A stretch of 64,000 nucleotides of DNA from Nocardia sp. NBC_01329 (GCF_035956715.1 NZ_CP108381.1:5488001-5552000), one strand, 5' to 3'; shown: positions 1 to 9,060, numbered from the stretch's first letter. Made by a program: numbers and translations. Notes: a model not told the origin generated them from the sequence alone.

Positions 1-468
1 TTCCTGCGGACCTTCTGGGAGAGCATTCTGCGGCGCGACCAGGAATGGTTCACCGAATTCTTCGGTGAGCTCGGTTTCGCCTATATCGACGTGCCCGCCA
101 CCGCGGTCGTGGCCTGCCTGCTCGCCTTCGCGGTGAGTGTAGGGATGGCGGAACGGTTCGAACAGCCGGATTTCCGGCGCACGCTGGTGGTCGCGCTGAC
201 CATGGCGGCCAGTGTCGCGATGATCTACGTGACGCTCTACATGTCCTTCACCCCGGTCGGCTACTACATCATCGACGGTGTGCAGGGCCGCTACTTCATT
301 CCGTTGGCGATCGTATCGTTCGCGGTACTGCTGCGCTGGATGCCTTTCCGGCTCCGCGGTCCCGGCGACCGCGCCCCGGGCCGCTACGCAGCGGTGACCA
401 TCGTTGTCGCGGCATTGATCTCACTGACGACCTCGGTGGCGAAGTACCACATCTACGTCTGGGCGTGA
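1..468 (+). CDS. DUF2142-type multi-spanning membrane protein, C-terminal part
   Basis: The reading frame is open from the first base of the window, so the N-terminus lies outside. The visible 155 residues hold two or three hydrophobic segments and end with a motif around GVQGRYFIPL, which is typical of the C-terminal region of DUF2142 predicted membrane proteins, some of which sit in polysaccharide or cell-wall clusters. The role is not established; a place in surface glycan assembly is inferred only from the adjacent rhamnose genes. It converges on rmlB with 34 bases between stop codons. Confidence 0.7.
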   Translation, partial: FLRTFWESILRRDQEWFTEFFGELGFAYIDVPATAVVACLLAFAVSVGMAERFEQPDFRRTLVVALTMAASVAMIYVTLYMSFTPVGYYIIDGVQGRYFIPLAIVSFAVLLRWMPFRLRGPGDRAPGRYAAVTIVVAALISLTTSVAKYHIYVWA

Positions 469-488
469 TCATCGAGCATCGACGATCA
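466..488. terminator. possible short bidirectional terminator hairpin
   Basis: A 10-base imperfect inverted repeat (TGATCATCGA / TCGACGATCA, one mismatch) with a 3-base loop starts at the stop codon of the DUF2142 gene and lies before the end of convergent rmlB. The stem is weak, so the call is tentative. Confidence 0.35.
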
Positions 489-502
489 GGGACCGGGCGT
501 AT

Positions 503-1513
503 TCACGGGTGCGCGACGGTGCGCTCCCCCGCGTCGGCGTAGGCACGTTCGGTGGCTGCTTTCACCGGTCGCCACCAGGATTCGTGCTCCCGATACCAGG
601 CGACGGTGGCGGCGAGTCCGGCCCGGAAGTCGGCGAAACGGGGCGTCCAGCCGAGTTCGGTACGGAGCGGACCCGAATCGATCGCATAGCGCTGGTCATG
701 TCCGGCCCGATCGGTGACATGGTCGAAATCGCCCGGATCGCGGCCGAATTCGGCAAGCAGCAGTTCTACCACCGTGCGGTTGTCCAGTTCACCGTCGGCC
801 CCGATCAGATAGGTGCGGCCGACCCGGCCCCGTTCGAGTACATCCCAGACCGCACGGTTGTGGTCCTCCACGTGGATCCAGTCACGGATCTGATGGCCCG
901 CGCCGTACAGCCGCGGCCGTACACCGTCGATCAGATTGGTGATCTGGCGCGGAATGAACTTCTCCACATGCTGATACGGCCCGTAATTGTTCGAGCAGTT
1001 CGACAGTGTGGCGCGGAGGCCGAAGGAACGCACCCAGGCGCGGACGAGCATATCGCTGGCGGCTTTGGTCGCCGAGTACGGACTCGACGGGTTGTAGGCC
1101 GTGCGTTCGGAGAACGGTGGCTCGTCGGGCGCGAGGTCCCCGTAGACCTCGTCGGTGGAGACATGGTGGTAGCGCACATCGTGGCGCCGGACCGCCTGTA
1201 GCAGCGAATAGGTGCCGACGATATTGGTCTGCACGAAGGGCCAGGGCTCGGCCAGCGAGTTGTCGTTGTGCGATTCCGCGGCGAAATGGACGACCGCGTC
1301 CACACCGCTGACCAGTTCGTCGACGAGGTCCAGATCGGCGATATCGCCGTGCACGAAGTCGATCCGATCGGCCACCGGGTCGAGTGAGGCACGGTTGCCC
1401 GCGTAGGTGAGCGCGTCCAGCACGATCACCGTCGTATCCGGCCGTTCGGCGACGGTGTGCTGCACGAAGTTGGCTCCGATGAAGCCGGCTCCACCGGTCA
1501 CGAGTAGACGCAC
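503..1513 (-). CDS. rmlB: dTDP-glucose 4,6-dehydratase RmlB
   Basis: RmlB converts dTDP-D-glucose to dTDP-4-keto-6-deoxy-D-glucose, the second step of dTDP-L-rhamnose synthesis. Rhamnose forms the linker between peptidoglycan and arabinogalactan in mycolata. The 336-residue length is normal. An NAD-binding GGAGFIG loop lies at residues 7-13, the catalytic Thr120-Asp121-Glu122 sits in STDEVYG, and the short-chain dehydrogenase pair Tyr146/Lys150 sits in YSATK. The start is GTG. rmlA and rmlC lie about 5.7 kb away on the other strand, so the three are not one operon here. Confidence 0.95.
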   Translation of the reverse strand: MRLLVTGGAGFIGANFVQHTVAERPDTTVIVLDALTYAGNRASLDPVADRIDFVHGDIADLDLVDELVSGVDAVVHFAAESHNDNSLAEPWPFVQTNIVGTYSLLQAVRRHDVRYHHVSTDEVYGDLAPDEPPFSERTAYNPSSPYSATKAASDMLVRAWVRSFGLRATLSNCSNNYGPYQHVEKFIPRQITNLIDGVRPRLYGAGHQIRDWIHVEDHNRAVWDVLERGRVGRTYLIGADGELDNRTVVELLLAEFGRDPGDFDHVTDRAGHDQRYAIDSGPLRTELGWTPRFADFRAGLAATVAWYREHESWWRPVKAATERAYADAGERTVAHP

Positions 1514-1814
1514 CCGTTCACTCTACGTCCCGTCCCACACTCCTTCGGGCGGCCTTCCGAACGAGCTGTACAGATGATTCCGGCACAGTGATCGCCGCGC
1601 GACGGGCAGCGAGCAAACTCGGAGAACAGGCACGAACTGAAAACAGTCCGTTCGGTCTCTCTTTTGCCGATGTGAAAATCTCCGGCACCCCACCGAGCAA
1701 CGCCCGTGCCGGTGAGGCGAGTGTGAAGGAGGGTATACGAACGGTTTACGGTCTCTTGGCGCCATTCCGCGCGAATGGCCGCAGTCCGTTTCCGTTCTCC
1801 CACGAGGTGACCAG
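1514..1814. other. divergent intergenic region, rmlB / secreted protein
   Basis: This 301-base space separates the starts of two divergent genes and must hold both promoters. No clear inverted repeat or strongly conserved promoter motif is recognised by eye. Confidence 0.5.
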
Positions 1815-2516
1815 ATGCTCGTCAGAAAATTCACCGCTACCTCTGCGCTGCTGATCGCCGCGCTCGGTATCGCCACCGGCAGTACGCACGCCGAACCCCT
1901 TCCCGCACCGGCACCGGTCGGCTTCACCGGCCAGGTCGTCGGAAACCAGTCCGTCATCACCACCGACTCGGGGACCATGGCGGTCGCCGGCGATACCTTC
2001 GAGATCCGGTCCGCCGACGGCACGGTCCTGGCCGGAACCCCCCTGAAGTTCCGGCTCGACGATTTCGAGTTGCCGATCACCGCCGAGATCTCCGGCAATA
2101 CCGCGACCCTCACCCCGGTGCTGGATCCTGCCCGCGCCGAATACCGCCCGGTCGCTCTGCCCTATGAGGATTCCGCGCCCTGGAAAACCCCCTACGACCG
2201 TGAGGTGGCAGCCTTCACCCGGCTGAAGGACACCATCGCCACCGGCGCCTCGCTCGGCACCCTGGTGGGTGGTCTGGGTGGCGCGGGGCTGGGGTGCGTG
2301 CTCGGCGGTATCGCCGGAGCGACCGTCGCCGCGGCGACCATCATCGGCCTCTTCGGGCCCTTCGTCCCGGCCGCCGTTATCGGCTGCCTCGGCGGCATCA
2401 TCGGGGTGGGCGCTCTCGGTACGGTGGCGGGACAACTGCTGATCACCGCTCCGGTAGCCGTCGGAGCCTTGATCCAGTACTTCTCCACGATCAATTCCCC
2501 GTTCCCGGGCAAATGA
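1815..2516 (+). CDS. secreted or membrane-anchored hypothetical protein with glycine-rich C-terminus
   Basis: The 233-residue product begins with a signal peptide: positive residues, a hydrophobic stretch at about residues 8-22, and a likely cleavage near THAEP. Residues 35-125 form a polar region of alternating hydrophobic residues that could be beta-rich. Residues 140-225 are very rich in Gly, Ala, Ile and Val and could insert in a membrane or pack as glycine-zipper helices. No enzymatic motif is seen. Signal peptide plus glycine-zipper tail is a pattern I associate with actinomycete envelope proteins of unknown function. A terminator hairpin follows 77 bases after the stop, so it is probably transcribed alone. 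Confidence 0.75.
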   Translation: MLVRKFTATSALLIAALGIATGSTHAEPLPAPAPVGFTGQVVGNQSVITTDSGTMAVAGDTFEIRSADGTVLAGTPLKFRLDDFELPITAEISGNTATLTPVLDPARAEYRPVALPYEDSAPWKTPYDREVAAFTRLKDTIATGASLGTLVGGLGGAGLGCVLGGIAGATVAAATIIGLFGPFVPAAVIGCLGGIIGVGALGTVAGQLLITAPVAVGALIQYFSTINSPFPGK

Positions 2517-2592
2517 CCGGCCCGACAGACCAGGTGTAGCCGACGGCCCGGCTTTCGTTCCGATCCGGAGGAGCGGTTGCGCACGCGGGGCA

Positions 2593-2620
2593 CGCCCGGA
2601 CGGTGGAAACCGTCCGGGCG
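2593..2620 (+). terminator. intrinsic terminator-like hairpin
   Basis: A perfect 12-base stem (CGCCCGGACGGT / ACCGTCCGGGCG) with a GGAA tetraloop follows the secreted-protein gene. No U-tract follows, as is usual in high-GC actinobacteria. Confidence 0.7.
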
Positions 2621-2784
2621 CACCATCGAGTCTCCGGCCCGGGACGGATGTGTCGCTCGGTGTGGTGCGCCGACCCGGAGCAGGCCGACATCCGGATCGA
2701 TCCTTCCTCGGTTTCCCGTACCAGGTCGGCCGGTAACCCTCGGCGGTGAAATATTCGCGGGTAGGCGCGGCGTTGGCTCCTGTC

Positions 2785-3606
2785 ATGAAGATCGGCGTCA
2801 ACACCTTCCTGACCGACGAGGGGATCAACGGGACCGTGCTCGGTCCGGCGCTGGAGGAACGCGGCTTCGAATCGCTGTTCCTCGCCGAGCATTCGCATAT
2901 CCCCGCGAACCGGCAGTCCCCGTACCCCGGCGGCGGCGAGTTGCCCCGGGTCTATTTCCGCACCCTCGACCCGTTCGTCGTGCTCGGCGCGATAGCGGCG
3001 GTCACCGACCGGCTCGTCCTCGGTACCGGGGTCACCCTGCTGGTCCAGCGCGATGTCATCCACACCGCTAAGGAGGTCGCGACCCTCGACCAGATCTCCG
3101 GCGGCCGGGCGGTCTTCGGGGTGGGTGTCGGCTGGAACCGGGAGGAGATGGCCGACCACGGCACCGATCCACGTACCCGCGGCGCCCTGCTCGACGAGCA
3201 GCTCGAAGCGATCGTCCGGATCTGGACCACCGATCTCGCCGAATATCACGGAAAGTTCGTCGATTTCGATCCGATGTACGCCTGGCCCAAACCGCACCGG
3301 CAGCCCCACCCGCCCATCTTCATCGGCGGTGGCGAGGCAGCGGCCCGGCGCGCGATCCGGCACGGGGTGGGATGGATACCCAACGGCGTATCCGATGCCG
3401 CCGCGGTAGCACCCCAGCTGGCGGATTTCACCGGCAGTGGTCTACCGGTCACCGTCACCCCGGCCCCGCCGGACCCGGCGGTACTCGACGCCTATGCCGA
3501 GGCCGGAGTGGAGCGGGTGACTCTGAAACTGGAAACTCGGCCGGAAGCGGACTCACTGCGCGACCTGGACGAATTGGCGAAACTGATCGAGCGGTACCCG
3601 AACTGA
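2785..3606 (+). CDS. LLM-class F420-dependent oxidoreductase
   Basis: This is a luciferase-like monooxygenase-family TIM-barrel protein of about 273 residues, of the group that mostly uses cofactor F420 in actinobacteria. Recognisable family features are the AEHSHIP segment near residue 35, the strand around VLGTGVTLL, the DQISGGR motif, the GVGVGWNREE motif and PPIFIGGG near the C-terminus. The ATG at 2785 gives the usual family N-terminus (MKIGVNTF); an in-frame GTG at 2746 would add 13 residues. The substrate cannot be told from sequence. It ends four bases before the convergent papain-like gene. Confidence 0.85.
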   Translation: MKIGVNTFLTDEGINGTVLGPALEERGFESLFLAEHSHIPANRQSPYPGGGELPRVYFRTLDPFVVLGAIAAVTDRLVLGTGVTLLVQRDVIHTAKEVATLDQISGGRAVFGVGVGWNREEMADHGTDPRTRGALLDEQLEAIVRIWTTDLAEYHGKFVDFDPMYAWPKPHRQPHPPIFIGGGEAAARRAIRHGVGWIPNGVSDAAAVAPQLADFTGSGLPVTVTPAPPDPAVLDAYAEAGVERVTLKLETRPEADSLRDLDELAKLIERYPN

Positions 3607-3610
3607 ACAG

Positions 3611-5596
3611 TCAGCCGGTGGACAGCCGGGTGGCACCCCAGCTGCGATGGACGTAGCCGACCACCCGGTCCAGTTCTTCCCTGGCCACCGACGCCTGCTC
3701 ACCGGGCTCCAGCGGATCGAAGTGGAAGATATAGAGACGCGAGGCGAACTGCTCGAATGGCAGGGACGCTTCGCCGAACCGTTCACCGTGGCCGGCGGTA
3801 CCGACCACTACCCCGTCGCCCCAGTCCTGTCCGCTGTCGTTGTTGGGGTTGTAGAAGTAGACCCGCATGCGTTCCTGCGGGTCCAGCGCCACCCGCAGGA
3901 TCGTGATCGCATGCCAGCCGACGAAGCGGGCGGCACTGTCGGTCACCGCGACACCGGCCGGCTGCGGGTGGATCAGCGGCTGGTTGCCGTTGTGGAAAGG
4001 GTGGTAGCCGGCATAGAAGTGCCGGAGGAACTCGTCGAGATCGGTCAGGTTACCGGTGGCCACATCGACATTGATCCGGAACCCGCGGCCCGACCACCAG
4101 CCGTGGAATTCGGGATTGACCCAGCGATGCGGATCGCCGTCCCGGTCGGCGCAGCGACGGCCCATCTCCGCGTAGATCCGGTCCAGATGCGGCACGACCA
4201 GCAGTGATAACGGATCGAGGTCCATCGGCAGTTCGGTGGCGAGCCCGGTGGCACTATCGCGGGAGGAAATCGAATCCCCCTCGAAGTGCATCACGATCTC
4301 GTCGTCGCGCGCGGCCCAGGCCAGCGTCTGCAGCAGATAGTCGGGGTCGTTGTAGGCCCACATGGACAACGCCCGCGCGGACTGGCAGGTCGGATTGTCG
4401 CCCTGTCCGATTCCCAGTGGCAGCCCCAGCACCGACAACATGCCCGACAGCAGCCGGGCGTGGGGCGCGGGATCCGGGCCGAATGCCTGGGTGAGCCGCT
4501 GCCGGGAATACGCCGACAGCTGCAGTGCCAGTTGCCGCCACAGCGCCGGAGCGACCGGGGGCTGGTAGAGGATGCCGCGTTCCAGCATCAGCGCCAGCCC
4601 GTAGATAGACTGGGCCGTCTCGACGTGCACGGCCTCGTCGATCAGTTTCCGCACCAATTCGTGGTAACACAGCAGGCATTCGCGTCCGGTACTGGACAAG
4701 CCCAGCGCTTCCCCCAAGAGGTACTCACCCTTGCCCAGCAGGAATCTCAGCAGAACAGCGTGGTAGGGCGAGACCAGACCCGTATCGTGCATCGATCGCG
4801 CGAAACCCGCGGTCTCGTACTGCAGCCCACTGTCGTCCATCGTCTCCAGCCGGGCTCGGTACACCTCCACACCGGGGTCCTCGCGGCAGGCATCGGTGGT
4901 GCCGTAGAGGCTGCTGATCAACCGATCCGCGCCCAGCCCACCCGCACCCAGATCGATATCGGGATTACTTCGCGCGACGGCGATCTGCGTGATCATCTGT
5001 TTGACCGATTCGACCTGGATCGGGCGCTGGCGCAAGATCCGCCAGATCTCGTCGACCAGGTTCTCGAGGACCTTCTCGTAGCCGACCTCCTCCACCAGAT
5101 GGCGCAGCAACTCCCGGGACAGCTGGGCCATCCGTCCCTGCTGCGTCCGCTCGGCCTCGGTCGGCGGGGTGAACAGCAGCGACAGATTGATCGCCAGCAC
5201 CTGCGAGAGGTGGTGGTGGGCCTGCTCGGCGGAAACCAGCGGATGCACGTAGTCACCCTTGGCGACCTCGAGAAAACGCAGGTTGCTCACCGTCTCCAGG
5301 ACGACGGTGTCCGGATTGGTGCTGCGCAGCGAACCGCTGCTCAGGGTCGGGATGAGGATCTGCGGACGGGCCCAATCGGTACCGAGGAACAGTCCGGCGA
5401 TGTCCAGTCGTGCCGCACGTGCCCGCACCGCGGCGCAGCCGCCGGGCAACAGCAGTACCCGGCGCAGTGCGCCGAATACACGCGACAACTTCACCTGCTT
5501 GCCGAAATCACCGGCATCCGCAAGCGCCTGGGTGGCGTCGTCCAGTCTGGCCAGATGCCTGTCCAGGGACTCCCCACCGCTGTTGAGTGGACTCAA
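3611..5596 (-). CDS. large protein with C-terminal papain-like cysteine peptidase/amidase signature
   Basis: I do not recognise a named family for the whole 661-residue protein. Residues 1-380 look mostly helical with no motif. The C-terminal third carries what looks like a papain-fold catalytic set: Gln398 six residues before Cys404 (QGDNPTC, the spacing of papain Gln19-Cys25), His562 in GWHAITILRV, and Asn583 in FYNPNNDSGQDWGD, which resembles the papain Asn-Ser-Trp block. Two TrpGly-type motifs and FHFDP follow. No signal peptide is visible, so it is probably cytoplasmic. The start is TTG at 5596, chosen because GGGGAGG lies 8 bases upstream. It lies 39 bases downstream of an ATP-grasp gene on the same strand, so the two are probably one operon. 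The activity (peptidase, amidase or transferase) is inference. Confidence 0.7.
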   Translation of the reverse strand: MSPLNSGGESLDRHLARLDDATQALADAGDFGKQVKLSRVFGALRRVLLLPGGCAAVRARAARLDIAGLFLGTDWARPQILIPTLSSGSLRSTNPDTVVLETVSNLRFLEVAKGDYVHPLVSAEQAHHHLSQVLAINLSLLFTPPTEAERTQQGRMAQLSRELLRHLVEEVGYEKVLENLVDEIWRILRQRPIQVESVKQMITQIAVARSNPDIDLGAGGLGADRLISSLYGTTDACREDPGVEVYRARLETMDDSGLQYETAGFARSMHDTGLVSPYHAVLLRFLLGKGEYLLGEALGLSSTGRECLLCYHELVRKLIDEAVHVETAQSIYGLALMLERGILYQPPVAPALWRQLALQLSAYSRQRLTQAFGPDPAPHARLLSGMLSVLGLPLGIGQGDNPTCQSARALSMWAYNDPDYLLQTLAWAARDDEIVMHFEGDSISSRDSATGLATELPMDLDPLSLLVVPHLDRIYAEMGRRCADRDGDPHRWVNPEFHGWWSGRGFRINVDVATGNLTDLDEFLRHFYAGYHPFHNGNQPLIHPQPAGVAVTDSAARFVGWHAITILRVALDPQERMRVYFYNPNNDSGQDWGDGVVVGTAGHGERFGEASLPFEQFASRLYIFHFDPLEPGEQASVAREELDRVVGYVHRSWGATRLSTG

Positions 5597-5635
5597 TCGC
5601 CGAACCTCCCCGACGAACCCGTTGCCGACAACGGA

Positions 5636-6883
5636 TCAGATATAGAAATCGAGCTCTTCCTGTCTTTTCAAAAGATCTCGGAGAGTGTACGGGTCGTCTC
5701 CGAAGAAGTACAGAAGACCCCAATGGTTTCCGAATGCCGTACGTTTCATTACTTTCTCGGTCAGCGGCGAGGAGAGTTCATGTGACTCGAAATATTCATG
5801 ATCCTCGGTCTCCTCCGGTACGGACAATCGGCTGACAACCCGCCGGCGCGGGTAGACCCCGAAAGTGCCCGAATGCCCCTTGGCGTCGACCACTTCCTTC
5901 GGGAAAAAATCTTCGATCTCCTCTTCTGTGGTCTTCGGATCGAAGGCGAGAACCAACCCGTGGTAGGCGTTGAATCCATACGACCGCTCCAGCAATTCGA
6001 ACACTTTGAAACCCGGCGGCCGGTAGGCCACCTCCCCGAAGTACATCTCGCCGTCGCTGGTGACGAAGTACTCGGGATGAACGAAACCGAAATCGATATC
6101 GAAGGTCTTGATCAGGCGTTCCACCTGACGGGTGATCTCCGGACGGTACTGCTCCAACTCCGGGGTCGCCGGAACGAAAACCGAATATCCGAGTGTCACG
6201 TATTCGGAAATGTTCAGGAACCGGATCTTCCCATCGTGAATCCAGGCCTCGACGGCGAATTCCCATCCGTCGAGATGGGATTCCATGAGGACGGGGAAAT
6301 CGTCGTCGGGGATCGTCTCGATCTCATCGGGTGTCCTGATCACCCGGTGGCCGAGGCAACCGGCCTTGTCGAAGGCCTTGATATGGATGGGGTCGTTGGG
6401 GTCGCCGTCGAGTTTCATCAAGGTCTGGTTGACCCGTTTGAGAAAACGGATGACGTCGTCGCGCTCGTGCGCCTCCTCGAAAATACCCACCCGGATTCCG
6501 CCGAGCTGCGCCCGCCGTTTCATCAGGGCTTTGTCGCGCAACAACATCGCCTGACCGAACAACCGCGGGTTGTCCATCAGCACCGAGTTGATCGCACCTG
6601 CCCATTCCACGGTCTCCTCGAAGATCGGGATGGCGACGTCCACACCCATATCCCGGAGCGTTTCGGCGATCTCCACCGAACGCTCGTTGAGCCTTTCGAA
6701 ATTCCAGGGAATGTATGGGATATCATGTTCGGCGCAGTAGCCCTCCGCCCAATCCGGGGCCACGACCACATATCGCCGGTCGAATCGATCGATCGCCTCG
6801 ACCGCGTTCAGACTCCAGCCCAGAAGTGCTATATACCCTTTGTTCGGGTTTCGATTTCTTGATTCCAAATCCGGAACCGACAA
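5636..6883 (-). CDS. ATP-grasp superfamily ligase
   Basis: The 415-residue protein has an ATP-grasp layout: an N-terminal Rossmann-like part (residues 15-115, with YIALLGW and RYVVVAPDW), a central ATP-binding part with a candidate nucleotide Lys169 in IHIKAFDKAGCLG, and a metal-binding block around Glu284 and Arg288 (FGEVAYRPPG). The Asn often found after the Glu in this block is replaced. ATP-grasp enzymes join a carboxylate to an amine or thiol through an acyl phosphate. The substrate is unknown. The TTG start at 6883 is backed by GAGAGGGGA six bases upstream. The gene looks distinctly less GC-rich than its neighbours, which suggests acquisition by transfer. It leads a two-gene unit with the papain-like gene. 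Confidence 0.8.
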   Translation of the reverse strand: MSVPDLESRNRNPNKGYIALLGWSLNAVEAIDRFDRRYVVVAPDWAEGYCAEHDIPYIPWNFERLNERSVEIAETLRDMGVDVAIPIFEETVEWAGAINSVLMDNPRLFGQAMLLRDKALMKRRAQLGGIRVGIFEEAHERDDVIRFLKRVNQTLMKLDGDPNDPIHIKAFDKAGCLGHRVIRTPDEIETIPDDDFPVLMESHLDGWEFAVEAWIHDGKIRFLNISEYVTLGYSVFVPATPELEQYRPEITRQVERLIKTFDIDFGFVHPEYFVTSDGEMYFGEVAYRPPGFKVFELLERSYGFNAYHGLVLAFDPKTTEEEIEDFFPKEVVDAKGHSGTFGVYPRRRVVSRLSVPEETEDHEYFESHELSSPLTEKVMKRTAFGNHWGLLYFFGDDPYTLRDLLKRQEELDFYI

Positions 6884-7229
6884 AGCCTATCCCCTCTCAA
6901 TCCCTTTTCCTGCTCTTATCAGATCTCGAGGGCGCAATATCACCGCCGTACACGGAAAACCGCGCCGGCACGGAATTCGGGCGGATACTCGACCGAATCC
7001 TCAGCAAAATATCGAAACGGATCTGGATCGGACCGCTGTATCGCCCTCATTTTTCCTGGGTACCCACTGACCCCGATACCAAACTGTGCCGGCGACGTAA
7101 CGAACCGCGTACATGCCCCGGGCGCTGGGCGCGCACCGCGGGCCGGTCCGGTTCCGGCCGCCGGTCCGGACCTCCCGGAACCACCGCCGCACGCAGCCCC
7201 TTGCGCGCGAGCTGGCACACTGACCGAAC
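6884..7229. other. divergent intergenic region upstream of ATP-grasp gene and rmlA
   Basis: This 346-base gene-free stretch must contain the promoters of the minus-strand ATP-grasp unit and plus-strand rmlA. Its left half shares the lower GC content of the ATP-grasp gene; the right half is GC-rich. Apart from the strong ribosome binding site for the ATP-grasp gene (about 6890-6898) I see no defined element. Confidence 0.5.
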
Positions 7230-8102
7230 ATGCGCGGAATCATTCTGGCGGGCGGCACCGGGTCGCGTTTGCATCCGATCACGCGCGGGGTGAGCAAACA
7301 GCTGGTCCCGGTCTACGACAAACCGATGGTCTACTACCCCCTGTCCACTCTGATGCTGGCCGGAATCCGGGACATCCTCGTGATCACCACACCCGAGGAC
7401 GCCGAATCCTTCACCCGGCTCCTCGGCGACGGCTCCCAGTTCGGCATCTCGATCGACTACGTCGTACAGCCGGTTCCCGACGGCCTCGCCCGCGCGTTCG
7501 TATTGGGCGCCGACCACATCGGCAGCGATCGCGCCGCGCTGGTCCTGGGCGACAACATCTTCCACGGGCCCGGTCTCGGCACCAGCCTGCACCGGTTCGC
7601 CGAAATCGACGGCGGCGCCATCTTCGCCTACCGGGTATCGGACCCGACCGCCTACGGGGTGGTCGAATTCGCCGAAGGCAAGGCGGTTTCCATCGAAGAG
7701 AAACCGAAGCTCCCGCGATCCAACTACGCGATCCCTGGGCTGTACTTCTACGACAACGACGTGGTCGAGATCGCGCGCGGACTGCGCCCCTCGGCCCGCG
7801 GCGAATACGAGATCAGCGATATCAACCGGGCCTACCTGGACGCCGACAAGCTCAATGTCGATCTCCTGGCCCGGGGCACCGCGTGGCTCGACACCGGGAC
7901 ATTCGACTCACTGCTGGACGCCGCCAACTACGTCCGCACGATCGAGGAGCGCCAAGGCCTGAAGATCGGCGTACCGGAGGAGGTCGCGTGGCGAATGGGC
8001 TATATCGACGACGAGCAGCTGTGCCTGCTCGCCGACCCGCTCACCCGCTCCGGCTACGGTGAGTACCTGCTCGATCTGCTCGAGCGCGGACGAAGTTGGT
8101 GA
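7230..8102 (+). CDS. rmlA: glucose-1-phosphate thymidylyltransferase RmlA
   Basis: RmlA makes dTDP-glucose from dTTP and glucose-1-phosphate, the first step toward dTDP-L-rhamnose. The 290-residue length is typical. The nucleotidyltransferase signature LAGGTGSRLHP is at residues 6-16, the sugar-phosphate motif KQLVPVYDKP follows, and DNIFHG, EEKP and the WLDTGT motif near residue 220 are all present. No strong ribosome binding site precedes the ATG. rmlC starts 8 bases after the stop, so the two form an operon. Confidence 0.95.
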   Translation: MRGIILAGGTGSRLHPITRGVSKQLVPVYDKPMVYYPLSTLMLAGIRDILVITTPEDAESFTRLLGDGSQFGISIDYVVQPVPDGLARAFVLGADHIGSDRAALVLGDNIFHGPGLGTSLHRFAEIDGGAIFAYRVSDPTAYGVVEFAEGKAVSIEEKPKLPRSNYAIPGLYFYDNDVVEIARGLRPSARGEYEISDINRAYLDADKLNVDLLARGTAWLDTGTFDSLLDAANYVRTIEERQGLKIGVPEEVAWRMGYIDDEQLCLLADPLTRSGYGEYLLDLLERGRSW

Positions 8103-8110
8103 GTGGGTAG

Positions 8111-8665
8111 ATGCGGATCAGTGAAATGTCGATCCCCGGCGCCTGGGTTTTCACTCCGAAGATCCACGGCGACGATCGGGGCGCCTTCGCCGAGACCTTC
8201 CGGGCCTCGGAATTCGAGAAGGCCACCGGCCGGTCCTTCGATCTGCTCCAGGTCAACACGTCGGTCTCCGCTGCCGGAGTACTGCGCGGTATCCACTACA
8301 CCGACGATCCGCCGGGTCAGGCCAAGTACGTGACCTGTGGGAGCGGAGCGTTCCTCGACGTCGTTGTCGACCTGCGGGCCGGTTCGCCCACCTTCGGCCG
8401 GTGGGACAGCGTGGTGCTCGACGATATCGACCGCCGCTCGATCTTCCTGTCCGAGGGCCTGGGGCACGCCGTGCTCTCGCTGCAGGACGGTTCGGTCCTC
8501 ACTTACCTGTGTTCGCTCGAGTACAGCCCTGAACACGACCACGATCTGGATGCCTTCGACGCGGACCTGGCGATCGAGTGGCCGGAGACGGGCCGCGACG
8601 GTCAACGACTCACCTATTTGCGTTCCGCCAAGGACTCAGCGGCGCCACCACTGCGGAGCAGCTGA
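8111..8665 (+). CDS. rmlC: dTDP-4-dehydrorhamnose 3,5-epimerase RmlC
   Basis: RmlC epimerises dTDP-4-keto-6-deoxyglucose at C3 and C5. The cupin-fold protein shows the family signature GVLRGIHY with its catalytic His, then QAKYVTC, SPTFGRWDSV, SEGLGHAVLSLQD and YLCSLEYSPEHDH. At 184 residues it is somewhat shorter at the C-terminus than the mycobacterial protein of about 200. It is co-transcribed with rmlA. No rmlD is seen in the window. Confidence 0.93.
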   Translation: MRISEMSIPGAWVFTPKIHGDDRGAFAETFRASEFEKATGRSFDLLQVNTSVSAAGVLRGIHYTDDPPGQAKYVTCGSGAFLDVVVDLRAGSPTFGRWDSVVLDDIDRRSIFLSEGLGHAVLSLQDGSVLTYLCSLEYSPEHDHDLDAFDADLAIEWPETGRDGQRLTYLRSAKDSAAPPLRSS

Positions 8666-8697
8666 AGCCATACCGCTGCGAGTGATTCGGCTCGCAG

Positions 8698-9060
8698 TCA
8701 CCGAATTATTCGCCCGCTCGACCGATGAGCGATTCGCCATAGCCGGGTTGTTTCCGGGGGCCGCGACGGAACCGCCAGAACTGCACGGCCCGTACATCCT
8801 CTGACAGCTGGTTCACCGGTTCCCGGTTCGGGGCGGGGGTCCGCCCCTTCGGCTGCAGCCGCGTCGGCGAAGCGTTGCGCCGCCTCGGCCCGCCAACTGA
8901 GTTTCCGCAAAATTCGCCGACTCGGCGATTCCGCAGTATCGTCCTGCTCCGGCGGTCTCACTCCGGCGCCATCGGCCGGTGCGGGGGGAACCGCCGGCTC
9001 AGGTGCTCCGGCCACCGCCGGACCGGTTCTCGGGGATTCGTCCGCTGCCTCGCTGGCCAT
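8698..9060 (-). CDS. small hypothetical protein, uncertain
   Basis: A 120-codon frame, rich in Ala, Pro, Glu and Arg, occupies part of the roughly 590-base gap between rmlC and the next plus-strand gene. The start at 9060 is chosen because GGGGAGGA lies seven bases upstream, which is the main reason to believe it. The product has a disordered Pro/Ala-rich start, a short amphipathic segment (LRKLSWRAEAAQRFADAA) and no known domain. It could be a chance frame in GC-rich DNA. Confidence 0.4.
   Translation of the reverse strand: MASEAADESPRTGPAVAGAPEPAVPPAPADGAGVRPPEQDDTAESPSRRILRKLSWRAEAAQRFADAAAAEGADPRPEPGTGEPAVRGCTGRAVLAVPSRPPETTRLWRIAHRSSGRIIR

Noticed and set aside
4286..5785. Open frame of 499 codons on the plus strand
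   Set aside because: It is antisense to the papain-like gene, is rich in Gln, Arg and His, and shows no family pattern.
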